A stretch of 29,285 nucleotides of DNA from a virus, in the IMG/VR virus record IMGVR_UViG_3300023242_000110, positions 1-29,285 of that record. One strand, given 5' to 3'. The notes beneath the pieces are model-generated. The model had not been told where the DNA came from and did not search any database. It worked only from the letters and a program-made list of their open reading frames with translations. Position numbers and translations under genes: made by a program. Numbering within the stretch: position 1 is the first letter of the stretch; every line of letters starts with the position of its first letter. Shown in pieces: positions 11,651-19,255 of the stretch.

Positions 11651-13878
11651 TGGCTAACGAGTACTTTGCATCAAAGAGTTGGTTAACTAAATACGCTCAA
11701 GCTGACGACAGCAGAAGTGCGTGGCAAGACTATGTTAAAGAGGTCGAGGACCGTGATTCACGATCCATGGTCCAGGAACCACGGAACATGTACAACCAAG
11801 GTCAGTTAGTACGAAACACGGTTGATGGATCACGGCCCGGGTATGCGGGTAAACAAGGCAATGTTAATAACCATCCTGTAAAACCATTAAACAAAGATCA
11901 GAAAAAAATTTATGATATGATGTTAAAAGAAGAGCTTCCTACTAATAGGCCATCAGTGTCTAAGCAATTAGTAGAACGTTTTAACAAACCATGGGAAAAA
12001 TTAGACAACACTGCAAGAGCAAATTTTATTAATCAAACTTATCCAAGATATAAAAAATTACTAGAAAGAGCTGGTGGTAAAATAAGCAGAAATCAATTAG
12101 CAAAGATATTAAGTGAAAAATTAGATAAACCTATAAGTTTAGGACAAATACACGGATATGGGGGAACTAGAGCCGGAGGCAGAAAAAAAACAGAATTTAG
12201 TAAAACTTTAGATGAAGTTTTAGATGTAACAAACGTTACACCAAAAAATCCAATGTATAAAATTCCAACGGAAGCAGATATTAAAAAACTAAAACCCTTA
12301 TTAGATATAACTCCTGCTAATTCTTTAAAAAATAGTACTGCAGATAACATTATAAAATTAAATAAAAAATATACAGGTATGTATAAAAGTGGAAAACTTC
12401 CTAGCCTTGAAACAGTCTTAAAAGATTTTCCTAACATGACTTCTACTCAAGCAAGTAATGCAACAATACAATTATCTCAAATTTACAGTGGTAATAAATT
12501 TAAATTATTTAGTAATTTAGATCCAAAAATAAAAAAAGCAGTAGAAAATATTAAAGTAGATAAAAAACTTGGAGATAAAGTATTTAAACTAATAGGAGAT
12601 TCTCAGTTTAATGACTACCGTCGTTCTATGTATCGTATTTCTTTAGGTATGATTGATGAAAAATTAGGTAATAAAAAAGGAACGTTTGAATCATTAAAAA
12701 CTCAAGCACGTCAAATTTTAAAAGATAATAAAATACCTATATATTCACCGGAAAAGAAAAATGCGGCAGGTAAAATTATACAAAAGGCAACGCAAGGTTT
12801 TAATATTAATGAAATTGCCGGAGTATCGGGAAGTGCTAAATCTAAAGCAGCAGAGTTTTCTCAATTTATAGATGTTATGGAAGGAAATCTAAATCAAAAA
12901 ACTATGGCAAATTTTCAATCTAAACTTTCAAGTGCAAGACAATTAATAGAAAATAATCCTTCAATGTTATCTAGTGAATCTAAAAAAATTAATAAACTAG
13001 CTCGTAATTTAGAGAATGAATATAGTATAGAATTACCAAGATTAAGAGACCCTGATGCCACTAAATATTTTTCACCCAAAAGATTAAAAGAATTAAATAC
13101 ACAAGGGTTAGATATTGTTAAAGCTGCAGAACGTGCAGGCTACACAATTCAAATGCCAAAAAGTGCTCAAACAATAAATGAGTTTATAGATAAACCTGAC
13201 CAAGTCCGTTTAGCAAAAATAGGTTGCCCTGGTAAAGCAATGGGAGGGCGTATTGGATTTAGTGAAGGTCAAAATCTAGTAGCGTGTGTTACACGAGGTG
13301 TAGAAAAATTACAAGGGGATCCAGGTAAACTCTCACCAGGAGACAAGGCAAATTTACGTGCGCTTACAAAATCGGGTAAAGCTTTAAACTTTTTAAAAGG
13401 AGTATTAGGCCCTGTTGCAATATTAGGTGAAGTTGTACTTGAAGGTGGAATTGCTGCGAATAAAACTTTAAATGAAGGTGTGCCTTTTAAACAAGCATTA
13501 GGTGAATCTTATTTAAACTATGCGCTTGGTCCAAAATTAAAAATAGATGTTGAAGCAGAACGTGAAAAAGAATTTGCAAAAGGTGAAGATTATGCAATGG
13601 CAGAACGGGGTAGAAGAATGATGATTCCACAAAGTGCTACAGCTGACAAACAAAGATTAAAAAAAAGATATGAGCAAATGGACAAAGATGTACCAACTTA
13701 TTCCTCACAACAAATTGATAAAATGCTAATAGATTCTAATATAACTCGTGAAGAAATGGGAATGGACGACAATCAAATTAATAAATATATAAAAAACCAA
13801 AGAGTCGCCGATGCAGGAGGAGTATCTAATTTAGCCCAAGGTGGATTAGCTGATTTAATGAAAAAGTATTATGACTAA
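11650..13878 (+). CDS. Large Lys-rich motif-bearing virion protein candidate (742 aa)
   Basis: Sister-like to the preceding protein in style: VDGSRPGYAG (58-67), AMGGRIGF (530-537) and a C-terminal AQGGLADLMKKYYD. Residues 70-500 are very Lys/Asn rich and helical, suggesting DNA-associated or internal virion protein. A segment with YGGTRAGGRKK near 165-180 is strongly basic. A hydrophobic stretch (FLKGVLGPVAILGEVVLEGG) near 579-598, after the GGRIGF motif, may insert in a membrane. No enzymatic motif is recognised. The start overlaps the previous stop (TAATG). Role in DNA ejection is inferred from position and composition only. Confidence 0.85.
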   Translation: MANEYFASKSWLTKYAQADDSRSAWQDYVKEVEDRDSRSMVQEPRNMYNQGQLVRNTVDGSRPGYAGKQGNVNNHPVKPLNKDQKKIYDMMLKEELPTNRPSVSKQLVERFNKPWEKLDNTARANFINQTYPRYKKLLERAGGKISRNQLAKILSEKLDKPISLGQIHGYGGTRAGGRKKTEFSKTLDEVLDVTNVTPKNPMYKIPTEADIKKLKPLLDITPANSLKNSTADNIIKLNKKYTGMYKSGKLPSLETVLKDFPNMTSTQASNATIQLSQIYSGNKFKLFSNLDPKIKKAVENIKVDKKLGDKVFKLIGDSQFNDYRRSMYRISLGMIDEKLGNKKGTFESLKTQARQILKDNKIPIYSPEKKNAAGKIIQKATQGFNINEIAGVSGSAKSKAAEFSQFIDVMEGNLNQKTMANFQSKLSSARQLIENNPSMLSSESKKINKLARNLENEYSIELPRLRDPDATKYFSPKRLKELNTQGLDIVKAAERAGYTIQMPKSAQTINEFIDKPDQVRLAKIGCPGKAMGGRIGFSEGQNLVACVTRGVEKLQGDPGKLSPGDKANLRALTKSGKALNFLKGVLGPVAILGEVVLEGGIAANKTLNEGVPFKQALGESYLNYALGPKLKIDVEAEREKEFAKGEDYAMAERGRRMMIPQSATADKQRLKKRYEQMDKDVPTYSSQQIDKMLIDSNITREEMGMDDNQINKYIKNQRVADAGGVSNLAQGGLADLMKKYYD

Positions 13879-14023
13879 AGACAATCCAACACTTGTAAAA
13901 AACATGAAACATGTTAAATGGAAAGAGATCCCTCCTTTAAAAGGACCCAATTCTCGAGGGTTGATTAAAGAGAAGAAACAAGATAAACCAATACAGGATA
14001 AAAAATATGGCAGATATAGATAA
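13871..14023 (+). CDS. Tiny basic protein overlapping two genes (50 aa)
   Basis: MTKDNPTLVKNMKHVKWKEI followed by PPLKGPNSRGLIKEKKQ. Lys/Pro rich with a PPLKGPNSRG motif. It begins inside the last codons of the 742-aa gene and ends 17 bases into the portal gene, both in other frames. The overlap at both ends and the coherent basic composition favour a real gene over chance. It contains the portal ribosome site (ACCAATACAGGA) within its coding sequence. Function unknown. Confidence 0.55.
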   Translation: MTKDNPTLVKNMKHVKWKEIPPLKGPNSRGLIKEKKQDKPIQDKKYGRYR

Positions 14024-16496
14024 AACCCTTCCTAATACTAGACCTGAAGATGAGCTTATAAAAGAGCAAATGGAAGAGGTTGATGTTGCAGATGAATTAG
14101 GTAAAGGTCCAATAGAAATTACAGATGAAGAAGATGGTGGAGCAACTATCGACTTTGATCCAAATGCAGTTCAAATGCCAGATTCAGGAGATCCGTTTGC
14201 AAATTTAAATGATCTTCTTCCAGAAGATACTACTGATCTTATTGGTAGTGAATTACAAAGTGATTACGCAGAATATAAAACTTCTCGTGCAGATTGGGAA
14301 AGAACTTACATTACTGGATTGGATTTATTAGGATTTAAATACGATAATAGAACAGAACCTTTCCAAGGAGCAAGTGGTGCAACTCACCCTGTTCTTGCAG
14401 AAGCGGTTACACAGTTTCAAGCATTAGCTTATAAAGAATTACTACCTTCAGATGGACCGGTTAGAACGATGGTCATGGGTTCAGCAACCCCTCCAAAAGA
14501 AGCACAAGCTCAAAGAGTTAAAGATTTTATGAACTATCAATTGATGGATCAAATGAAAGAATATGAACCTGAGTTTGACCAAATGTTATTCTATCTTCCT
14601 TTAGCAGGATCTACATTTAAAAAAGTTTATTATGATGATTTGCTTGGAAGAGCCGTATCTAAATTTATTCCAGCAGATGATTTAGTAGTCCCTTATACAG
14701 CGACTTCATTAGATGATGCGGAAGCAGTTATTCATGTTATTAAAATATCTGAAAATGATTTAAGAAAACAACAAGTAGCTGGATTCTATTCTGATATAGA
14801 ATTATCAAAACCACAAGATTCAAATTCTAATGAATTAAAAGAAAAAGAGAGAGAAATAGAAGGAGTTACAAAATCAAATAAAGCAGAGTCAATGTACACT
14901 TTAATTGAGTGTCATGTTAATTTAGATTTAGAAGGTTTTGAAGACGTGGGGCCCGATGGTGAGCCTACTGGAATAAAACTACCTTACATTGTAACAATCG
15001 AAGAAAGTAGTAGAAAAGTTTTATCAATTAGAAGAAACTTTAAACCTGAAGACCCTAAGAAAAATAAGATTCAATATTTTGTTCATTTTAAATTTTTACC
15101 AGGATTAGGTTTTTATGGTTTAGGATTAATTCATATGATTGGTGGATTAAGCAGAACTGCAACTGCAGCGCTTCGTCAGTTATTAGATGCAGGAACGTTA
15201 TCAAATTTACCAGCAGGATTTAAACAAAGAGGTGTCAGAGTTCAAGATGACGCTACAGCGATTCAACCCGGAGAATTTAAAGATGTAGATACTCCAGGCG
15301 GTAATCTAAAAGATGCTTTCGTATTCTTACCCTACAAAGAACCTTCACAGACTTTATTGCAGTTGATGGGTATTGTAGTTCAAGCAGGACAAAGATTCGC
15401 ATCAATTGCTGACATGCAAGTTGGTGATGGGAACCAACAAGCAGCTGTTGGTACAACTGTAGCTCTTTTAGAACGTGGTTCAAGAGTGATGTCAGCAATC
15501 CATAAAAGGTTGTACGCTTCACTTAAGAATGAATTTAAATTACTTTCAAATATCTTTAAAACTTATTTACCTCCTGAATATCCTTATGATGTTCCAGGGG
15601 CATCGAGAAATGTTAAAGTTACAGATTTTGATGACAAGGTAGATATTCTACCGGTAGCAGATCCTAACATATTCTCAATGAGTCAAAGAATATCAATGGC
15701 ACAAACACAATTACAATTAGCTCAATCTAATCCACAAATGCATAATATGTATATGGCTTATAGAAATATGTATTCAGCAATTGGTGTAAAGGATATAGAT
15801 TCAATCTTACCTGCGCCACCACAAAATCAACCGAAAGATCCGGCGTTAGAACATATTGATGCAATGGGAGCAAAACCTTTTCAAGCGTTTCCAGGTCAAG
15901 ATCACAGAGCACACGTTACAGCACACTTAAGTTTTATGGCTTCTAATTTTGTTAGAAATAATCCGAGTATCACTGCAGCGTTAGAGAAAAACATTTTAGA
16001 ACATATTTCAATCATGGCCCAGGAGCAAGTACAACTAGAGTTCCCACAAGAAATGCAAATGTTACCACAAATGCAACAAGCGGCTGTTCAGAATCCTCAA
16101 GCTCAACAACAGATGCAACAAATCTCACAAAAGATTGAAGCAAGAAAAGCTATTCTAATTGCTGAGATGACTGAAGACTTTATGAAGGAAGAAAAAGCTA
16201 TCACAGATCAATTTGATCATGATCCATTATTAAAACTTAAAGAAAGAGAAGTTGATCTTAAAGCAATGGATGCAGAAAGAAAACAAAAAGAAGATGAAGC
16301 TAGAATTAATTTAGATAAAACTAAATTTTTACAAGGTCAACAACTAGATGAAGCAAAACTACAACAGAATGAGGATTTAGCTAATTTAAGAGCGGATACA
16401 GCTATGGCTAAGTCAGAATTGTCTGCAGAAGTAAAATTAACCTCAGATGCTATGAAAGCGAAGGATGTTAATCGCTTGAAAGGGCCGAGAAATTAG
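14007..16496 (+). CDS. Portal protein
   Basis: 829 aa. Portals form the dodecameric ring at one capsid vertex through which DNA is packaged and ejected. The acidic N-terminus leads into YAEYKTSRADWERTYITGLD and GFKYDNRTEPFQGASGATHP, then long helical wing/stem regions. The mid part contains FLPGLGFYGLGLIHMIGG and RTATAALRQLLDAGTLSNL, typical of large podovirus-type portals. The C-terminal 230 residues are Gln/Met-rich and then a charged coiled coil, consistent with an extended barrel domain. Length suits P22-type portals rather than the shorter HK97 type. Ribosome leader ACCAATACAGGA precedes the ATG. Family assignment is by pattern and synteny with terL, scaffold and capsid. Confidence 0.9.
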   Translation: MADIDKTLPNTRPEDELIKEQMEEVDVADELGKGPIEITDEEDGGATIDFDPNAVQMPDSGDPFANLNDLLPEDTTDLIGSELQSDYAEYKTSRADWERTYITGLDLLGFKYDNRTEPFQGASGATHPVLAEAVTQFQALAYKELLPSDGPVRTMVMGSATPPKEAQAQRVKDFMNYQLMDQMKEYEPEFDQMLFYLPLAGSTFKKVYYDDLLGRAVSKFIPADDLVVPYTATSLDDAEAVIHVIKISENDLRKQQVAGFYSDIELSKPQDSNSNELKEKEREIEGVTKSNKAESMYTLIECHVNLDLEGFEDVGPDGEPTGIKLPYIVTIEESSRKVLSIRRNFKPEDPKKNKIQYFVHFKFLPGLGFYGLGLIHMIGGLSRTATAALRQLLDAGTLSNLPAGFKQRGVRVQDDATAIQPGEFKDVDTPGGNLKDAFVFLPYKEPSQTLLQLMGIVVQAGQRFASIADMQVGDGNQQAAVGTTVALLERGSRVMSAIHKRLYASLKNEFKLLSNIFKTYLPPEYPYDVPGASRNVKVTDFDDKVDILPVADPNIFSMSQRISMAQTQLQLAQSNPQMHNMYMAYRNMYSAIGVKDIDSILPAPPQNQPKDPALEHIDAMGAKPFQAFPGQDHRAHVTAHLSFMASNFVRNNPSITAALEKNILEHISIMAQEQVQLEFPQEMQMLPQMQQAAVQNPQAQQQMQQISQKIEARKAILIAEMTEDFMKEEKAITDQFDHDPLLKLKEREVDLKAMDAERKQKEDEARINLDKTKFLQGQQLDEAKLQQNEDLANLRADTAMAKSELSAEVKLTSDAMKAKDVNRLKGPRN

Positions 16497-16520
16497 TATA
16501 TTAACAATTAGGAGAAAATT

Positions 16521-16730
16521 ATGAAGAACTCAAAAATAACAAAAGCAGTTGGAGTAAACAAAGATGGTTACGCTAGTGGCGGAGTTAAAGTAGAAGAGTC
16601 TTCTCAAAACTTGCACATAGATCCTAGATCTCAAACAAGTATCAGAGGAAGAAACTACATTGCTCAAGGTGACACAGTAACTGTTAAAGGTACAAAGACT
16701 AGAAAACCTCAAAAAGCTACTTGGTTTTAA
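16521..16730 (+). CDS. Small hypothetical protein (69 aa)
   Basis: AGGAGAA ribosome site upstream of the ATG. MKNSKITKAVGVNKDGYASG, then KVEESSQNLHIDPRSQTSIRGRN and a basic end (KGTKTRKPQKATWF). Likely small and beta-rich, with no known family. It lies between portal and holin-like genes and is probably a late protein. Confidence 0.7.
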   Translation: MKNSKITKAVGVNKDGYASGGVKVEESSQNLHIDPRSQTSIRGRNYIAQGDTVTVKGTKTRKPQKATWF

Positions 16731-16731
16731 T

Positions 16732-17109
16732 ATGTGGTTATCGGCAATTAAATTAGCCGTTTCTGCAGGCTCACACATTTACAAAAATAAGCAACAGACA
16801 AAGATGCTTATGTCGGATGCTGCTATGAAACATGCTCATAAAATGAGTACTGGAGAATTAGAGTATTCTGGAAAATTACTAGAAGCGAGACAATCGGACT
16901 GGAAAGACGAATTTATTTTGGTTTTGCTGTCAATTCCAATCGTAATGCTGGGATGGTCTGTATGGTCAGATAATCCTGTACATATGGAGAAAATGGAGTT
17001 ATTCTTCCTACACTTTGGAAATTTACCATTTTGGTACCAAACAATTTTTGTTGGCGTCATTGCATCCGTCTATGGACTTAAGGCAACAGATCTGATAAAA
17101 AGAAAATAA
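16732..17109 (+). CDS. Two-TM membrane protein, probable holin
   Basis: 125 aa. Two hydrophobic segments, FILVLLSIPIVMLGW (about 62-78) and WYQTIFVGVIASVYGL (about 101-116), separated by a short loop. A soluble N-terminal region carries an amphipathic first helix (WLSAIKLAVSAGS), and the end is Lys-rich (DLIKRK). Holins permeabilise the inner membrane at lysis; size, late position and basic C-terminal tail fit, but no endolysin is next to it. Alternatively a phage membrane protein of unknown role. Starts two bases after the previous stop. Confidence 0.6.
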   Translation: MWLSAIKLAVSAGSHIYKNKQQTKMLMSDAAMKHAHKMSTGELEYSGKLLEARQSDWKDEFILVLLSIPIVMLGWSVWSDNPVHMEKMELFFLHFGNLPFWYQTIFVGVIASVYGLKATDLIKRK

Positions 17110-17125
17110 CAAAAGGAAAATAATT

Positions 17126-17437
17126 ATGTCAGGATATTTTAATATAGGTAAAAACTTAGCTTCAGGTGTAGGTCAAGCTATCAATAAAGTTAAAACAAAA
17201 ATTAATAAAACAAAATTAGATAAAGCAAACAGCAATTTAGATATTGCTAAACAAAAATTAAAAGCTGGGAAAGCAAAATTAGATCAAACTGTTTTTGAAA
17301 TAAAAAATAAGATGCCTATTACTTTTAAAAGTAAAAAAGGAAAATCAGAATCAAATACAGAATCATATAAAAGAATACAAAAAGATAATACTAAAGTAAT
17401 TAAAGGCATGCTTGACAAAGCAGCTGGAAAAAAATAA
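17126..17437 (+). CDS. Lys-rich helical small protein (103 aa)
   Basis: AAAGGAAAA ribosome site before the ATG. MSGYFNIGKNLASGVGQAIN, then a repetitive Lys/Asn-rich amphipathic helix (residues about 20-60), then basic sequence to KKAAGKK-like end. Strongly cationic with no Cys, so it may bind DNA or membrane surfaces. It heads the run of tiny basic proteins between portal and scaffold. Confidence 0.7.
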   Translation: MSGYFNIGKNLASGVGQAINKVKTKINKTKLDKANSNLDIAKQKLKAGKAKLDQTVFEIKNKMPITFKSKKGKSESNTESYKRIQKDNTKVIKGMLDKAAGKK

Positions 17438-17447
17438 GGAGAAAAAT

Positions 17448-17801
17448 ATGGCTGGTCAAGAAAAATCAAAAGAACCTTTAAGTCCGTCTAAAAGAAAAAA
17501 ATTAAGAAAACAAAAAGAGGATCAAGAGACAAAACAAAATTTAACACAAGACTATGCTTATACAGGTATTCCTGGAGCAAAAGCTACAGCAAAAGGTGTT
17601 AAATATAGTCAAGATGATGTTCCTACAAGACTCTCTAAAAGCGACGAAGGTAATAAAAAAGTAGAAACCCTTAAATATAAACCTTCAAAAAGAACTCTTC
17701 CACCTGGAAAATCAATTTTAATGAAAGCCAAAGGTGGCAGAGCCGGTTACAAACACGGTGGCGCAGCTAAACGTGGCCGAGGTTGTGAACTCAAGTCTTA
17801 A
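17448..17801 (+). CDS. Basic protein with GGRAGY motif (117 aa)
   Basis: The start is taken at 17448, where AAGGAGAA lies seven bases upstream; a frame from 17412 overlaps the previous gene. The N-terminus is very basic (SKRKKLRKQK). The centre contains YAYTGIPGAKATAKGVKYSQ. The tail has MKAKGGRAGYKHGG (92-105), the same Gly-Gly-Arg-x-Gly-Tyr motif as the two giant proteins upstream. The shared motif suggests the same maturation or binding step. Function unknown. The stop overlaps the next ATG. Confidence 0.75.
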   Translation: MAGQEKSKEPLSPSKRKKLRKQKEDQETKQNLTQDYAYTGIPGAKATAKGVKYSQDDVPTRLSKSDEGNKKVETLKYKPSKRTLPPGKSILMKAKGGRAGYKHGGAAKRGRGCELKS

Positions 17802-17998
17802 TGTTTAAATCAGTTAAAAGTTTTATCTGTAAACTATTTCATATCAAAGCATGCGAATGCCCAGATGAACATCTTGAAATTTACGAAGGAACCTATGAAC
17901 CAGAAGTACCGGTTCATGAAGAAAAACAAATGCACTGTGGGTCTCATGTAAGATTTATAAAAAGTTGTCCCACTTGTGTTGCAATTATAAAAGGATAA
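17801..17998 (+). CDS. Cys-rich small protein (65 aa)
   Basis: Cys at 10, 18, 20, 46, 56 and 59, with CECPDEH and CPTC motifs plus His residues. This could bind Zn or form a small disulphide-linked fold. A short N-terminal hydrophobic stretch (VKSFICKLFHI) might be a weak membrane anchor. No known family. Overlaps the previous stop by one base (TAATG). Confidence 0.65.
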   Translation: MFKSVKSFICKLFHIKACECPDEHLEIYEGTYEPEVPVHEEKQMHCGSHVRFIKSCPTCVAIIKG

Positions 17999-18002
17999 AA
18001 TA

Positions 18003-18158
18003 ATGGCTAAAGGGACTCACAAAACTAAAGACGGACGTACAGCTAAAAAAGGGCTTTGGTATAATATTGCTATGAAGAAAAAACGTGGTGAAAAAATGAG
18101 AGCTAAAGGAGCTAAAGGAGCACCTACCGCTAAAGCAATTAAAAAAAGTCAAGCATAA
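18003..18158 (+). CDS. Tiny cationic protein (51 aa)
   Basis: MAKGTHKTKDGRTAKKGLWY, NIAMKKKRGEKMRAKGAKGA and PTAKAIKKSQA. Lys/Arg/Gly-rich with a single aromatic patch, resembling small ribosome- or DNA-condensing proteins. An AAAGGA ribosome site is upstream and the stop overlaps the next ATG (TAATG), so it is almost certainly translated. No family is recognised. Confidence 0.7.
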   Translation: MAKGTHKTKDGRTAKKGLWYNIAMKKKRGEKMRAKGAKGAPTAKAIKKSQA

Positions 18159-18430
18159 TGGCTACTGCAGCGTGGACTAGAAAAGAAGGTAAATCTAAAT
18201 CAGGTGGACTGAACGCTAAAGGTGTAGCTTCTTACAGAAAAGCAAATCCCGGTTCTAAATTAAAAACAGCTGTTACAACTAAACCCTCAAAATTAAAAGC
18301 AGGATCAAAAGATGCCAAACGTAGAGCTTCTTTCTGTGCGCGTATGACCGGTATGCGTAAGAGACAAAAAGCTAGTAACAATACAGGTGAAGATAGATTA
18401 TCTAAATCACTTAGAAAATGGAATTGTTAA
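18158..18430 (+). CDS. DUF6321-like basic protein (90 aa)
   Basis: The N-terminal WTRKEGKSKSGGLNAKGVASYR and C-terminal SFCARMTGMRKRQ with final LRKWNC match the small DUF6321 domain seen in phage and marine viral genomes. Two Cys and many Lys/Arg could bind nucleic acid. The family's function is not known to me. Overlaps the previous stop and the next start by single bases, so the cluster 17801-18597 is translated as a tight unit. Confidence 0.7.
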   Translation: MATAAWTRKEGKSKSGGLNAKGVASYRKANPGSKLKTAVTTKPSKLKAGSKDAKRRASFCARMTGMRKRQKASNNTGEDRLSKSLRKWNC

Positions 18431-18597
18431 TGAGAGATACGAAAGTATTAGAAAGTTTTTTAAAACATACAGAAAAGAAAATAAAAGAAATGAATCTTTT
18501 TAAGTTTTTAAAAAAAGAAGTAGAAACGGGTGCTAATGGTACGCAGGACTACATAATTAAAAAGGGCATAAACAAAGATAAACTAGCAAAAAAATAG
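18430..18597 (+). CDS. Small hypothetical protein (55 aa)
   Basis: MRDTKVLESFLKHTEKKIKE, MNLFKFLKKEVETGANGTQD and YIIKKGINKDKLAKK. Helical, charged, no known family. It starts on TAATG from the preceding gene. It is found by reading on in frame and has codon use like its neighbours. Part of the coupled tiny-protein run. Confidence 0.6.
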   Translation: MRDTKVLESFLKHTEKKIKEMNLFKFLKKEVETGANGTQDYIIKKGINKDKLAKK

Positions 18598-18606
18598 AAA
18601 GTAAAC

Positions 18607-18843
18607 ATGGAACCAGAACAAGTAGTAACTAAATTAAGAAGAGCATTAGACAATAGAATAAATCAATTATCAATATCTGTCACTTCTGGTGGAGTTGACA
18701 AGATGGAGACTTACAAGTATATAATAGGACAAATAAACGCATTGGAATCAGTGCGTCAGGAAATCATTACCCTGCTAACCGATAAGGAACAAAATGAAAC
18801 AAGCGGAACAGTCATCGACCTCAAAAGAGGTCCCAGAAGTTAA
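18607..18843 (+). CDS. Small helical hypothetical protein (78 aa)
   Basis: MEPEQVVTKLRRALDNRINQ, then KYIIGQINALESVRQEIITL. Two helices with regular hydrophobic spacing; possibly a small adaptor or head-associated protein. The C-terminal part overlaps the first 50 bases of the co-chaperonin gene in another frame. No known family. Confidence 0.7.
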   Translation: MEPEQVVTKLRRALDNRINQLSISVTSGGVDKMETYKYIIGQINALESVRQEIITLLTDKEQNETSGTVIDLKRGPRS

Positions 18844-19234
18844 GTCAGCACTTTTAGACAAATACAAAGAAGAACCTAAAAAAGAAATTACCAAAGAAAC
18901 CACTAAGCTCCCCATGCCTACCGGCTGGAGAATGTTAATTTTACCTTTCAGAATGAAAGAGAAAACTGACGGCGGAATCCTATTAGGAAATGAAACTATC
19001 GACAGACAACAAGTTGCCTCACAATGCGGAAACGTTATTGCGATGGGTGATGCATGTTATGTTGATAAAGAAAGATATCCCAATGGTCCGTGGTGCAAGG
19101 TTGGTGATTGGGTAGTCTTTGCACGTTATGCAGGATCACGTATTGAAATTGAAGGAGGCGAAGTTCGTCTTTTAAATGAAGATGAAATACTTGCAACCGT
19201 ACAGGATCCAACAGATATCCTGCACAAATATTAA
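18794..19234 (+). CDS. GroES-like co-chaperonin
   Basis: 146 aa. The region from residue about 42 matches chaperonin-10: PTGWRMLILPFR, mobile loop KTDGGILLGNE with the hydrophobic tripeptide I62-L-L that in GroES (IVL) docks on GroEL, GNVIAMGD, CKVGDWVVFARYAGSRIEI and LLNEDEILATV. About 40 acidic/Lys residues precede the core. The roof hairpin is replaced by ACYVDKERYPNGPWC. Phage co-chaperonins such as T4 gp31 adapt GroEL to fold the capsid protein; this gene lies directly before scaffold and capsid genes. It starts 50 bases inside the previous gene. Host GroEL is the likely partner, inferred. Confidence 0.85.
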   Translation: MKQAEQSSTSKEVPEVKSALLDKYKEEPKKEITKETTKLPMPTGWRMLILPFRMKEKTDGGILLGNETIDRQQVASQCGNVIAMGDACYVDKERYPNGPWCKVGDWVVFARYAGSRIEIEGGEVRLLNEDEILATVQDPTDILHKY

Positions 19235-19255
19235 CATAGTAGAAAAGGAGACACT

